Part shown: positions 44,177 through 52,599 of the stretch, one piece after another
Layout: each line of letters starts with the position of its first letter
Numbering within the stretch: the first letter of the stretch is position 1
Source: Sideroxydans sp. CL21
GTDB taxonomy: Bacteria; Pseudomonadota; Gammaproteobacteria; Burkholderiales; Gallionellaceae
DNA: 64,000 nt
Direction: 5' to 3'
Assembly: GCF_902459525.1 (NCBI RefSeq)
Contig: NZ_LR699166.1
Coordinates: 2,678,501 to 2,742,500 of the forward strand
Notes under the pieces: model-generated
Told to the model about the DNA's origin: nothing
Databases searched by the model: none
Seen by the model: only the letters and a program-made list of their open reading frames with translations
Made by a program: the position numbers and the translations under genes

Positions 44177-45522
44177 ATCGATGGAATGCCGTCTTGGTGT
44201 TTTGTTTGCTGGCATTGGCGCGCCCTGCGGTGGCCGACGAATCCGACGTCACCACGGATGACGCCACGCGCGAAGCTTATGCCCAGCCGATACCCTCAGT
44301 GCCCGAAGCGGACCGTGCCGAATTCTTCAAGGGACGCAGCCTGGTGCGGCAAGTCTGGGTGATCCCTCCCAGCGAGAATCGCGAGATCGCCGGACTCGGG
44401 CCTTTGTACAACCGCTTCTCCTGCATCGCCTGCCACGCCGGAAACGGCCGCGGGTTTGCACCTTCCACGCCGCAGGAACCGATGCGGACCATGCTGGTGC
44501 GCCTGAGCATCCCCGGCGCGGACGAACACGGCGGCCCGAAACCTGATCCAGCATACGGCGGGCAACTGAACGAGAACGGCGTTCCCGGTGTGCCAGGCGA
44601 AGGCAGAGCCGAAGTGCGGTATACCGAACGCGCAGTCCAGCTCAAGGGCGGCGAACAAGTGATGCTGCGCACACCCGAGATCACCTTCGTCGATCTGGCA
44701 TACGGCGATTTCCCGCCCGACATGCTGACCTCGCCGCGCGTCGCCCCGCCGCTCTACGGACTCGGCCTGCTGCAGGCGGTGCCGGAAGCGGACATCGTTG
44801 CCCTGGCCGATGCGCCCAAGCCTCAAGGCATCAAGGGCAAGGTCAACCGCGTCTGGGATGTAGAACAGCAAAAAACCGTGCTGGGCCGTTTCGGCTGGAA
44901 AGCCAATGTACCGAGTTTGCGCCAGCAGATCGCCGGCGCGTACGTCGGCGACATGGGCATCACCTCGCCACTGTTCCCGGACGAGAACTGCACCGCAAAA
45001 CAGGAAGCTTGCCGGCACTCACCCTCTGCCGGAAATCCGGAATTGAGCAAGGCACAACTGGACGCTTCCGAGTTCTACCACTTTGCCCTGGCCGCACCGC
45101 ACCAGCGCAATGCCGGGGACAAGCAAGTGCAACGCGGCTCAGCGCTGTTCAGGCAGGCACAATGCAGCGCCTGCCATGTGCCGCAACTGAAGACGGGCGA
45201 ATTTGCCTCGCTCCCGGCGTTGTCGCACCAGACCATCCATCCCTATACCGATCTGCTATTGCATAACATGGGCGAAGCACTTGCCGACCATCGCCCGGAT
45301 TACCTGGCGACAGGCCGCGAATGGCGCACCCCGCCGTTATGGGGAATCGGCCTCGCACAAAAGGTCGAACCGCGCGCCGGTTTCCTGCACGACGGACGCG
45401 CGAGAACCCTGCTGGAAGCAGTGTTGTGGCATGGCGGAGAAGGGGCGGCAGCGGCAAGCGCGGTGAAGAACATGGCTGCGGATGATCGGAATGCGCTGCT
45501 CAAATTTCTGGAGTCGCTTTAA
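44173..45522 (+). CDS. Di-haem c-type oxidoreductase, DHOR (DUF1111)-like
   Basis: The 449-aa exported protein (signal LVFCLLALARPAVAD) carries two haem-c sites, FSCIACHAGNGRGF (about residues 91-95) and AQCSACHVPQLK (about 332-336). Its layout (EFFKGRSLVRQVWV; GLGPLYNRFSC; PPLWGIGLAQKV; FLHDGRARTLLEAVLWHGGE) matches the di-haem oxidoreductase family distantly related to MauG and cytochrome c peroxidase. Such genes often accompany metal-uptake loci and may oxidise or reduce a metal complex in the periplasm. The ATG overlaps the preceding stop, so it is in the nif/Mo-regulated operon. Confidence 0.88.
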   Translation: MNRWNAVLVFCLLALARPAVADESDVTTDDATREAYAQPIPSVPEADRAEFFKGRSLVRQVWVIPPSENREIAGLGPLYNRFSCIACHAGNGRGFAPSTPQEPMRTMLVRLSIPGADEHGGPKPDPAYGGQLNENGVPGVPGEGRAEVRYTERAVQLKGGEQVMLRTPEITFVDLAYGDFPPDMLTSPRVAPPLYGLGLLQAVPEADIVALADAPKPQGIKGKVNRVWDVEQQKTVLGRFGWKANVPSLRQQIAGAYVGDMGITSPLFPDENCTAKQEACRHSPSAGNPELSKAQLDASEFYHFALAAPHQRNAGDKQVQRGSALFRQAQCSACHVPQLKTGEFASLPALSHQTIHPYTDLLLHNMGEALADHRPDYLATGREWRTPPLWGIGLAQKVEPRAGFLHDGRARTLLEAVLWHGGEGAAAASAVKNMAADDRNALLKFLESL

Positions 45523-45541
45523 TCCAAATAGTTCATTAGAC

Positions 45542-45671
45542 CGTCATTCCGGCGCAGGCCGGAATCCAGCTTGATTGATAGCGCCGCGTAGCGGGCAAAG
45601 CCGTATCTGCTGCTTTGTCCCACTGCGCGGGTTTTTTTAATTGACTGGATTCCGGCCTGCGCCGGAATGAC
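45542..45671. repeat. Paired inverted repeat element (about 130 bp)
   Basis: The left arm GTCATTCCGGCGCAGGCCGG, extended by AATCCAG, is matched exactly by the inverse right arm (CTGGATTCCGGCCTGCGCCG, extended by GAATGAC) about 75 bases away. The arms are perfect over about 27 bases. The spacer has a GCGGG-TTTTTTT stretch that could terminate transcription. The left arm recurs with one change at 16062. It is a REP-doublet or small non-autonomous element. Confidence 0.85.
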
Positions 45672-45776
45672 GACTGATGAAGATGTGTGTGTAATGCATA
45701 TTGGAAAGATCAATAAGCGCCCGCTGCAATTCGAAACTGTCCATTTATTGTTGCGATCTGTTGAAGACCGAGCCGC

Positions 45777-46547
45777 TCACGGCAACTCATACCCGAACCC
45801 GTGCATCACCGCCCGCGCCTTTTCGCTCTTCAGGAAAGCAAGGAAGGCCTTCGCTGCAGCCTGATCCTTTGCGCCGGACATCAGCACCGCGCTTTGCAGG
45901 ATGGGCTTGTGCAGCTCGGAGGGCACCAGCCACCATGAACCCTGAGTCACCTTGCCGTCGCGCATGACCTGAGATATCGGGATGAAAGCCAGATCGGCTT
46001 TCTCGGTCACGGCCAATTGATAGGTCTGCGTGACGTTTTCGCCCTTGCTCAGTTTCTCCTGTATCGAATTCCACATCGTCAATTTCGTCAACGTCTCTTT
46101 CGCAGCTACACCGTATGGCGAATACCAGGGATTGACGATTGCCAGCATGTTGAAATTGCCCTTGTTGAGCACCGCGCCTTTGTCGTCCACGAAATCGGGC
46201 TGCGCACTCCACAACACCAGCCTGCCTGTGGCATAAACAAAACGCGAGCCGGCAACTGCCAATCCTTCCTGCAGCAAGCGCTTGGGAGTCTCCTCGTCTG
46301 CGGAAAGGAACACATCGAACACTGCACCACCCTTGAGCTGCGCATACAATTTTCCGCTGGTGGCAACACCGACTTTCACCGTGTACCCGCTGTCCTTTTG
46401 AAACAAAGGCACGAGACGCTCCATCGGTGCAGCGAAATCCGATGCCACCGCAATGCTGACCTCACCCGCCCGCACCGGCAAGCTCATGAGCCCGCACAGC
46501 AACAAGACAACAATAAAGATAGGGCCGCGCAATGAAATTTGCATCAT
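45777..46547 (-). CDS. Second periplasmic molybdate-binding protein (ModA paralogue)
   Basis: The 256-aa protein has a signal (IFIVVLLLCGLMSLPVRAG), then EVSIAVASDFAAPMERLVPLF and GVATSGKLYAQLKGGAVFDVFLSADEE, closely parallel to the ModA at 38956. It stands alone, convergent with the di-haem operon. CAGGAG lies before ATG 46547 (ATG 46544 is equally possible). No sigma-54 or ModE motif is obvious in its 230-base upstream region. It may bind molybdate, tungstate or a related oxyanion. Confidence 0.9.
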   Translation of the reverse strand: MMQISLRGPIFIVVLLLCGLMSLPVRAGEVSIAVASDFAAPMERLVPLFQKDSGYTVKVGVATSGKLYAQLKGGAVFDVFLSADEETPKRLLQEGLAVAGSRFVYATGRLVLWSAQPDFVDDKGAVLNKGNFNMLAIVNPWYSPYGVAAKETLTKLTMWNSIQEKLSKGENVTQTYQLAVTEKADLAFIPISQVMRDGKVTQGSWWLVPSELHKPILQSAVLMSGAKDQAAAKAFLAFLKSEKARAVMHGFGYELP

Positions 46548-46781
46548 CAACTCCTGATTGGAATAGTTGCCATGATAACAAGCTGGATGATGTACGGTGA
46601 AATGTATCTGGTGGAACTACTAGCCATTCCACTATGCTGTCAAAAGACGACAGCCAAGTGGCTGGTTATAGACCTTCAGGCATATTGACCGTGTGGCATT
46701 GCGCAGGTACGGTACGGTTCGGTCCGGGAAAGATATCGACTCCAACACTTTCTGCATTCCAATACCAAAAAGGGAATAGCT

Positions 46782-47432
46782 ATGCCTCACAAAATTTCGC
46801 AAGAACTCGATAGATTAACAAGCGATGGAAATGGCTATGGCGATCCACAGGCTCAGCTCATTGATGATCGAAAATTTCAAATGCTCATGAAGGCATACGA
46901 AACAGCAGTCGAAACCAGAAAGCTGGAAATTGAGCTGTTCTGGAGTCGATCTCTTTTCTTCTGGGGATTCATTGCTTCTGCCTTCGTTGCTTATGCCACA
47001 CTACGTCGCTACGGTTCAGACATTTCTGTTGTGGTGGCTTGCTTCGGCTTTGTATGTTCATTCGCTTGGTCACTCGGCAACAGGGGCGGAAAATTCTGGC
47101 AAGAGTCATGGGAAACAAAAGTCGAGAGAATCGAACCTTCTATTACAGGGCCTATGTTTTCCCGACCGGAGAGTGTCCAAGTTCACAAGAACTTCTGGTT
47201 ACGTGGTCGCAGGTTTTCCGTAAGCAAGGTTGCTATTGCCCTAAGTGACTACACCATAGTTCTCTGGCTGTCAGTTATAGCGTGGGAAATGCTTCGATTA
47301 TTAGCACCTGTCGCTGTAGTGCCCTGCGCAAAGACATGGGCTGTCGTTGGCTTTGTTCTATTTTCGCTCATCTATGGAGCGGCAATTTTCTTTGCGGCTC
47401 GTTCTACTCCTCCGCTCAATAATGTCGCCTAA
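46782..47432 (+). CDS. RipA-family (octameric) membrane protein
   Basis: The 216-aa protein has an N-terminal helix (LMKAYETAVETRKLEIELFWSRSLFFWGFIASAFVAYATL) leading into the first membrane pair. The RipA-like block SFAWSLGNRGGKFWQESWETKVERIE and two further C-terminal helices follow. RipA-type proteins are inner-membrane proteins of unclear function. It is a single gene without clear partners. The in-frame ATG at 46782 has AGGGAATAG upstream. Confidence 0.75.
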   Translation: MPHKISQELDRLTSDGNGYGDPQAQLIDDRKFQMLMKAYETAVETRKLEIELFWSRSLFFWGFIASAFVAYATLRRYGSDISVVVACFGFVCSFAWSLGNRGGKFWQESWETKVERIEPSITGPMFSRPESVQVHKNFWLRGRRFSVSKVAIALSDYTIVLWLSVIAWEMLRLLAPVAVVPCAKTWAVVGFVLFSLIYGAAIFFAARSTPPLNNVA

Positions 47433-47508
47433 TTCAACGTTAATGTTAAAAATGACGGCTTCGAATTGCTTTCATCTCGCGTAGCCCGGATTCCATTACA
47501 AGCCAACG

Positions 47509-47976
47509 ATGTCGAAAATAAATACACCAACCGACGCCGAAAATATCCACCAGGTCTTCGACTGGCTCTGGACTTCCGGCCAACTGTCCGAAGATGACAT
47601 CGCATGCCTACCTGCGCTCGGGATCGAGGCGGTCATCAATCTGGCACCGCCGACTTCATCGAATGCGCTGCCCGGCGAAGCCGAGCTCATCACTCTGCAG
47701 GGCATAGCCTATGTCCAGATTCCGGTGGCCTGGGAGCAGCCCGAACTGCGTCAGCTGGATCAGTTCTTCGGTGTGCTCAAGGCGTTCGAGGGACGCAAGG
47801 TGTGGGTGCATTGCGCGAAGAACATGCGCGTCTCTGCTTTCGTCTATCTCTATCGCAGGATGCGTCTGGGAGACAACAAAGAGGATGCGGCATTCCCGAT
47901 GCGAGAGGTTTGGGTGCCGAACGAAACCTGGCAAGCCTTCATTCGCAGGGCATTGGAATCGAAGCTGCCAAGGTAG
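47509..47976 (+). CDS. Protein tyrosine phosphatase-like protein with degenerate active site
   Basis: The 155-aa protein follows the dual-specificity phosphatase fold (VFDWLWTSGQLSEDDIACLPALGIEAVINLAP near the N-terminus). The loop reads WVHCAKNMRVSAF: only four residues separate Cys and Arg instead of the five of the HCX5R signature, and the usual Gly is missing. This loop is conserved in a subfamily of PTP-like proteins, so altered or absent phosphatase activity is likely. Confidence 0.75.
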   Translation: MSKINTPTDAENIHQVFDWLWTSGQLSEDDIACLPALGIEAVINLAPPTSSNALPGEAELITLQGIAYVQIPVAWEQPELRQLDQFFGVLKAFEGRKVWVHCAKNMRVSAFVYLYRRMRLGDNKEDAAFPMREVWVPNETWQAFIRRALESKLPR

Positions 47977-48300
47977 CGAGAGCGGCCATTTTTCATGACT
48001 GATCATCCGGCGGAATTCGCTGCCTACTCCATCCTGCAAATTTTAGTGGAATACAAATGCCATAAATGTTGGTAGCCTTGGGCTTCCCGGACTCGCAGTC
48101 CGGCACATAACTAAGGAAACGCCGATTAAGTCCTCCGTTCGTGGTGACCCTTCGGCAGGCTCAGGACTGAAGGCCTTGTCGAACCATGAATGAAGGATGC
48201 CCAACGTTCAGAGTGTTATCGAACGAGCCCTTCGACAGGCTCAGGGCGAACGGACTTGATCGGCGTTTCCCTAAAAATAAATTTACTTGGGAGTCTCGCA
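47977..48300. repeat. Repeat-rich intergenic stretch
   Basis: The 324 bases between genes hold a small CCGGACTCGCAGTCCGG hairpin (about 48089-48105) and two copies of the CTTCG(A/G)CAGGCTCAGG(A/G)C family (about 48140-48158 and 48229-48249). The second copy matches the repeat at 16229. No gene or promoter is supported, although a short frame runs through the second copy. Confidence 0.6.
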
Positions 48301-48450
48301 ATGAAAAGAAGCATCGGAGTGTTGCTGCTGGCAATCTGGCTCATCGTCACCGGGCTGGCGCACATTCTTCATTTCAGTTTTTCGGGAATGGGTACCATTA
48401 TGTCTGTCGTTGCCATCGCATCAGGGATACTGATCATCATGGGTTTGTAG
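48301..48450 (+). CDS. Small two-helix membrane protein (49 aa)
   Basis: The sequence MKRSIGVLLLAIWLIVTGLAHILHFSF then GMGTIMSVVAIASGILIIMGL forms two membrane helices. GGGAG lies 8 bases before the ATG. Similar short hydrophobic proteins are widespread and mostly unnamed. Confidence 0.6.
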   Translation: MKRSIGVLLLAIWLIVTGLAHILHFSFSGMGTIMSVVAIASGILIIMGL

Positions 48451-48523
48451 TTTCAACAGCTTCGGCTTGAGATCAGAAAGTGCAGCACCGGATCAAACTT
48501 TTTTCATGACTGAAAGGAGCATC

Positions 48524-49597
48524 TTGCTATTTAAGTATCTGAGCATGGGAATAATCATGTTGCTCCTTGGATGCAAGGGGGATGTTGCCAACGAATGGCA
48601 AAAATCGTCCGTCGCGCCGATCAAGTCGGGCTCCACAGTCAGGATCCGCGTCGTTAACGCCACCAACCCGCGCCTTGCGCGATTTTCACCGGACCATCTG
48701 CGCATCATATTGGCATCCGCCCAACTGACCGTCTGGAAGGATTTCGGCGTCTACGTCGAGTTCACCGATATTCCGGAAATTGGGATTGACCGGTTGTTTG
48801 CGCTCATCCCACCGGCCATCATGAAAGAGCGTATGTCTTCCATATACGATTTCAAATCGGGTACTGGCGACAAACAGAAATTGGCCGAGGGCATCAATAC
48901 GACACTCACTCAACGCGGAACGAAACTGCAGGATGCGCTTGCCTTCGCTGCACCCTATCTGCCCGCGGATGCTCATCCAAAGGACCTGATGGCACTCTCC
49001 GAGCTGCTGGCGAATGTCATGCTCGATCGATTGCAGCAATGGCGACATCTCAACGCGGCTGACGGTGCGCCCGTGCTAGATGCCTCGCCCTATAACGAAT
49101 GGGTCTATTGGGACACTCTGGGTTATGGGAACCTGCCGTATGATCTGGTGCTGACCAATCAATTGATTACGAGCGCCGAGTACTATGGTGTCGACATCCA
49201 TTCAGCCATACGCGGGGGCGTCACGGTAGGCACAACCTCGTACAGCCGCACCGGCAAGTATGGCGCTTATATCTACTTCAGCACGTTCCCTTTCCAGGAC
49301 AATTCAGAGACCACCAGGCTAATGCGCGGCGGTGAACAATATTCCGAAGAAGACGCAGCAGAATTGGCAGGTGCGTATCTGGCGCATGAGATCGGGCATC
49401 TGCTGTTCCAGCTCGGGCATCCCTTCGGCCAGAAAACATGCGTCATGAATCCTGCCAGCATGTTGCGGTTCCGGGAGTGGTTCAACCAGATCAACAGCAC
49501 CGATTGCCAGATAGGCAGTCGTCCTGAAATGACCCCGGGAGCGATTCCGCCAATCTTCAATAGCAAATGGGTACGAATGGCGCAAGAGGCGAAGTGA
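48524..49597 (+). CDS. Lipoprotein with zincin-type metalloprotease motif
   Basis: A lipoprotein signal (LSMGIIMLLLGC, acylated Cys after LLG) precedes a 330-residue exported domain. HEIGHLLFQLGHPFG near residue 288 is an HExxH-x5-H zinc site resembling archaemetzincin or metzincin proteases; a conserved Met (CVMNPAS) follows, as expected for a Met-turn. Translation most likely starts at TTG 48524, because AGGAG lies 4 bases upstream; ATG 48506 is the alternative. The family is not named. A protease role is inferred from the motif. Confidence 0.7.
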   Translation: MLFKYLSMGIIMLLLGCKGDVANEWQKSSVAPIKSGSTVRIRVVNATNPRLARFSPDHLRIILASAQLTVWKDFGVYVEFTDIPEIGIDRLFALIPPAIMKERMSSIYDFKSGTGDKQKLAEGINTTLTQRGTKLQDALAFAAPYLPADAHPKDLMALSELLANVMLDRLQQWRHLNAADGAPVLDASPYNEWVYWDTLGYGNLPYDLVLTNQLITSAEYYGVDIHSAIRGGVTVGTTSYSRTGKYGAYIYFSTFPFQDNSETTRLMRGGEQYSEEDAAELAGAYLAHEIGHLLFQLGHPFGQKTCVMNPASMLRFREWFNQINSTDCQIGSRPEMTPGAIPPIFNSKWVRMAQEAK

Positions 49598-49741
49598 CTC
49601 GGCGAGGGCATTCAAGCTTGTACAGAACCATATGCCGCAACCAGTGTCTTATCCGGTACAGCATTAACCATCCTGTCTTTGGTGTCGCATTGCATCAGTG
49701 ATGAATCCAGAGCGGCAGGGGATTTTCTTCGGAGGCTCGGC

Positions 49742-50350
49742 ATGGAATTGGAAGATCCGGTTTTCAATGCACTGTACATGTACACCAAAGCCTTGTCGGT
49801 TGCACTGGGTTATCGCGACCTGTTGACCCGGCTTCATTCCGAACGTGTGCAAGGCCTTTCCCGTGAAATCGGCGTGCATTGCGGCCTCTCCAATAACGAA
49901 CTCAATGCGCTTCACATTGCATCTTCGTTCCACGACATAGGCAAGATCGGGATACCCGACCACATCCTGTTGAAGCCCGCGCAGTTCGATGCGGACGAGT
50001 GGGAAACCATGAAGCAGCACTCCGAAATCGGGGAAAAGATCATGGCTGCAACCGAGCTCCAGGGCTCGCAACAAGCCGCCCTGTTGATCCGTCACCATCA
50101 TGAGCACTACAACGGTCGGGGTTATCCGGACAAACTTGTGGGAGAAAGCATTCCAATATGCGCGCGCATCATTTCCATTGCGGACAGTTACGACGCAATG
50201 GCCGTGACCAGGTCATACCATAACGCAAGAACGCATCCGGAAATTATGGCTATCCTGCATAAGGAAACCGGAGCAAAGCACGATCCGGAACTCATGGATT
50301 TCTTTTCCCAGATCATCGAATCCAGCCAGTACAAGGCCACCAAAGTCTGA
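49742..50350 (+). CDS. HD-GYP domain phosphodiesterase (c-di-GMP)
   Basis: The 202-aa protein is almost only an HD-GYP domain: HSERVQGLSREIG, SSFHDIGKIGIPDHILLKP (HD pair), HSEIGEKIM, IRHHHEHYNGRGYPDKLVG (GYP) and ISIADSYDAM. It lacks a receiver or sensor domain. ATG 49742 has CGGAGG 8 bases upstream; an upstream in-frame TTG is less likely. With the GGDEF-EAL protein at 22 kb it makes two c-di-GMP turnover proteins in the window. Confidence 0.9.
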   Translation: MELEDPVFNALYMYTKALSVALGYRDLLTRLHSERVQGLSREIGVHCGLSNNELNALHIASSFHDIGKIGIPDHILLKPAQFDADEWETMKQHSEIGEKIMAATELQGSQQAALLIRHHHEHYNGRGYPDKLVGESIPICARIISIADSYDAMAVTRSYHNARTHPEIMAILHKETGAKHDPELMDFFSQIIESSQYKATKV

Positions 50351-50404
50351 CTGTTCTACTGCAATCGAATCACATCTTCAAACTTGAGTAAATGCCGAGC
50401 AAGC

Positions 50405-50432
50405 CCCCCTCTCCCGGAGGGAGAGGGGGAAA
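50405..50432. repeat. CCCCTCTCCC/GGGAGAGGGG palindrome
   Basis: The arms CCCCCTCTCCC and GGGAGAGGGGG flank GGA. It lies between the convergent HD-GYP and EamA genes, where it may act as a terminator. The same family is read in frame inside nifN. Confidence 0.7.
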
Positions 50433-50468
50433 ACAGACTTGATGGGCATTCCCCTAATTCAGTCTTGA

Positions 50469-50897
50469 CTAAGGCCAGATCAAAACCAGCGTTCCGGCAA
50501 CGACAAGCGTCCCGCCGACGATCAACTTGGGCGTGACCGCTTCGCCCAGGAACAATACGCTCAGCACAATGGCAAACACGACACTGAGTTTATCCACCGG
50601 CGCGACCATGGAGGCCGGTGCCATCTGGAGAGCGCGGTAGTAGAAGAGCCACGACAACCCTGTGGCAATGGCCGAAAGCACCAGAAAAACGACAGGTCGC
50701 ATTTCCATGGTTCTTTGCGGAAAGCGCCATTCGCCCTGAAAGCTCACGATCGCAAACGTCATGACCAGAATCACGACGGTACGAATGAATGTCGCCAGAT
50801 TGGAATTGATACCCTCGACACCGAGCTTCCCGAATATGGCCGTCAATCCCGCAAAGAAAGCCGAACCCAGCGCAAACAATTTCCAAGACATGATCAT
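50469..50897 (-). CDS. Half-size EamA/DMT-family transporter
   Basis: The 142-aa protein has about five hydrophobic segments and one EamA domain (WKLFALGSAFFAGLTAIFGKLG to VGGTLVVAGTLVLIWP). Full-length family members have two such domains, so this one likely forms a dimer like small multidrug-resistance proteins. GGAGG lies before ATG 50897. Confidence 0.85.
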   Translation of the reverse strand: MIMSWKLFALGSAFFAGLTAIFGKLGVEGINSNLATFIRTVVILVMTFAIVSFQGEWRFPQRTMEMRPVVFLVLSAIATGLSWLFYYRALQMAPASMVAPVDKLSVVFAIVLSVLFLGEAVTPKLIVGGTLVVAGTLVLIWP

Positions 50898-51019
50898 TAA
50901 CCTCCGGCAAGCACAATGGGTAAAACTATATCCTGTTATTGAAGCCGAATGATTCCGATCCGGGAAAATGCCTTGCCTGGCTACCTTTACATCGTCGAAG
51001 AAGCTTGTTACCTTTCATC

Positions 51020-51083
51020 CCGGAGATGGCATGCCTCCCGGAGTTCCTGCTCCGAACCGCCCATCCGGGCTGATGATGCCTAC
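51020..51083 (+). promoter_or_regulatory. Fluoride (crcB) riboswitch
   Basis: The conserved blocks are in order: CGGAGATGGCATGCCTCCCG, a short hairpin (GGAGTTCCTGCTCC), GAACCGCCC, and GGGCTGATGATGCCTACC. These match the crcB-motif pseudoknot aptamer. It lies 80 bases before crcB, whose product exports fluoride, with a terminator hairpin overlapping its 3' end. Confidence 0.92.
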
Positions 51084-51118
51084 CGATAACCCGGCAGCGG
51101 GGCGGTAGGCATTTTTTC
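51076..51118 (+). terminator. Riboswitch-controlled intrinsic terminator
   Basis: ATGCCTACCG (51076-51085) pairs with CGGTAGGCAT (51103-51112), followed by TTTTTT. The 5' arm is part of the aptamer's 3' segment, so fluoride binding should prevent the stem and allow read-through into crcB. Confidence 0.9.
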
Positions 51119-51162
51119 TGCCTGCTCTGCCGGATCGATACCAATCCGGACGGAGGAATGAC

Positions 51163-51558
51163 ATGGGCATTTACGGTTTTCTTGCAGTAGGTTTCGGCGC
51201 GGCTTTGGGTGCGTGGTTGCGTTGGTGGCTGGGCATTCTGCTCAATCCGGTTTTCCCCACGCTTCCCTTGGGTACATTGGCGGCCAACCTGATCGGCGGC
51301 TATCTGGTCGGAGTGGCGGTCGCGTTCTTTACCGAATATGCCGGCCTGCCGCCGGAAGTGCGACTGTTTGTCATCACCGGTTTCATGGGCGGGCTCACCA
51401 CCTTTTCCACTTTTTCCGCGGAAGCAGTCACGCTCATTTCCCGAAGCGAATATCTTTGGGCCTTGGCCCACACGACTGTCCATCTCGGCGGCTCGCTCGT
51501 CATGACGGTACTGGGTATGCTGACAGTCAATCTGCTCAAGGCGAAAGGGGTGGCGTAA
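51163..51558 (+). CDS. crcB: Fluoride exporter CrcB/FluC
   Basis: The 131-aa protein has four membrane helices and the FluC hallmarks [27 protein letters not shown] and [16 protein letters not shown] (Phe and Thr lining the fluoride pore). CGGAGGAA precedes the ATG. It works as a dual-topology dimer and is controlled by the upstream riboswitch. Confidence 0.95.
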   Translation: MGIYGFLAVGFGAALGAWLRWWLGILLNPVFPTLPLGTLAANLIGGYLVGVAVAFFTEYAGLPPEVRLFVITGFMGGLTTFSTFSAEAVTLISRSEYLWALAHTTVHLGGSLVMTVLGMLTVNLLKAKGVA

Positions 51559-51935
51559 TGACTGCGGATATTCCGAACTGCCCGTTCTGCATCCCGGATG
51601 GCATCCTGATTGAAAACGAACTGGCCTATGTCAAACCGGACAAATTCCCGGTCAATCCGGGCCACCTCCTGATCATCCCAAAGCGTCATGTTGCCGACTT
51701 TTTCCTCACCAGTGACGCGGAAAAAGTTGCGCTATTGTCGTTGCTCAATGTCGCGAAACATTACCTGGACGGCGAACATGCCCCCGCCGGTTACAACGTC
51801 GGCATCAACGTGGGCGTGTTGGCGGGCCAAACGATCCCGCATGTCCACGTGCACCTCATTCCACGCTACAAGGGCGACATGGAAAGCCCGCGCGGCGGTG
51901 TGCGTGGCGTAATTCCATCAAGGCAGTCTTACTAA
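51558..51935 (+). CDS. HIT-family hydrolase
   Basis: The 125-aa protein has CPFC near the N-terminus, PGHLLIIPKRHVADF and the histidine triad HVHVHLIPRYKGD. HIT proteins hydrolyse or transfer nucleotidyl groups. The ATG overlaps the crcB stop (TAATG), so it is co-translated under riboswitch control. Co-occurrence with crcB is unusual but has no established reason. Confidence 0.92.
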   Translation: MTADIPNCPFCIPDGILIENELAYVKPDKFPVNPGHLLIIPKRHVADFFLTSDAEKVALLSLLNVAKHYLDGEHAPAGYNVGINVGVLAGQTIPHVHVHLIPRYKGDMESPRGGVRGVIPSRQSY

Positions 51936-51959
51936 AGACCAATCCAGAGGAGGCACATC

Positions 51960-52289
51960 ATGAAAGGCACGTCTCTCAAGTTTTACATGCACGAAAATCG
52001 CAACCACCAACACACCCTGGTGTACGAATGGTTGCTGGAACAGGCGAAGAAAATGGGCATGCACGGCGGCTCAGCCTTCAAGGCCATCTCCGGTTTCGGA
52101 CGTCACGGCATATTCCATGAAGAACACTTCTTCGAACTGGCGGGTGATCTGCCGGTGGTAGTTGAATTCATCGTGAATGATGATGAGGCGGATCGGCTTC
52201 TGGAGATGGTCAGAAGCTCCGGCTTGACCATGTTCTACGTCAGGCTGCCCGCCGAATATGGCGTGATCAATGGCGAAACGGGCCAATAA
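51960..52289 (+). CDS. DUF190 PII-like protein
   Basis: The 109-aa ferredoxin-like fold protein (LKFYMHENRNHQHTLVYEWLLEQAKKMG, GGSAFKAISGFGRHG, PVVVEFIVNDDEADRLLEMV) belongs to DUF190, commonly found next to crcB. The family resembles the PII signal proteins. GAGGAGG precedes the ATG. It is the third gene of the fluoride-responsive operon. Confidence 0.9.
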   Translation: MKGTSLKFYMHENRNHQHTLVYEWLLEQAKKMGMHGGSAFKAISGFGRHGIFHEEHFFELAGDLPVVVEFIVNDDEADRLLEMVRSSGLTMFYVRLPAEYGVINGETGQ

Positions 52290-52314
52290 GATATCGTCAT
52301 ATTTCCTGGATAGC

Positions 52315-52590
52315 TCAACAGTCCTCATCCACACAAGCCAGCACCACTCCGATGGCCTGCAAGGGATCATCGGTCAGGCTGAGGCAATGCTCACTGCCGC
52401 TGACCAGATACAGATTGAATTTTTCGCGCTGCAAAGCAGCCGGCAAGCGTGCCGGCATGTCGTCGTCGTTACAGATCGTGAAACGAATATCCGGCCAGGT
52501 TTTTTTCAAGGCGAGCAATGTTCCTTCGCTCAGCTCGCCTGACGCGGCAGCGGCGCTCGCAATCTTCTCCAATGTCTCGGGCACGATCAT
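52315..52590 (-). CDS. Small nif-associated protein of unknown function (DUF6129-like)
   Basis: The 91-aa protein (TLEKIASAAAASGELSEGTLLALKKTWPDIRFTICNDDDMPARLPA...FNLYLVSGSEHCLSLTDDPLQAIGVVLA) ends CVDEDC. It starts 9 bases after the nafY-like gene and is the last gene of the nifHDK operon. It resembles a small uncharacterised family found in nif clusters; the DUF number is from memory and not certain. Confidence 0.7.
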   Translation of the reverse strand: MIVPETLEKIASAAAASGELSEGTLLALKKTWPDIRFTICNDDDMPARLPAALQREKFNLYLVSGSEHCLSLTDDPLQAIGVVLACVDEDC

Positions 52591-52599
52591 CGCATGGCC

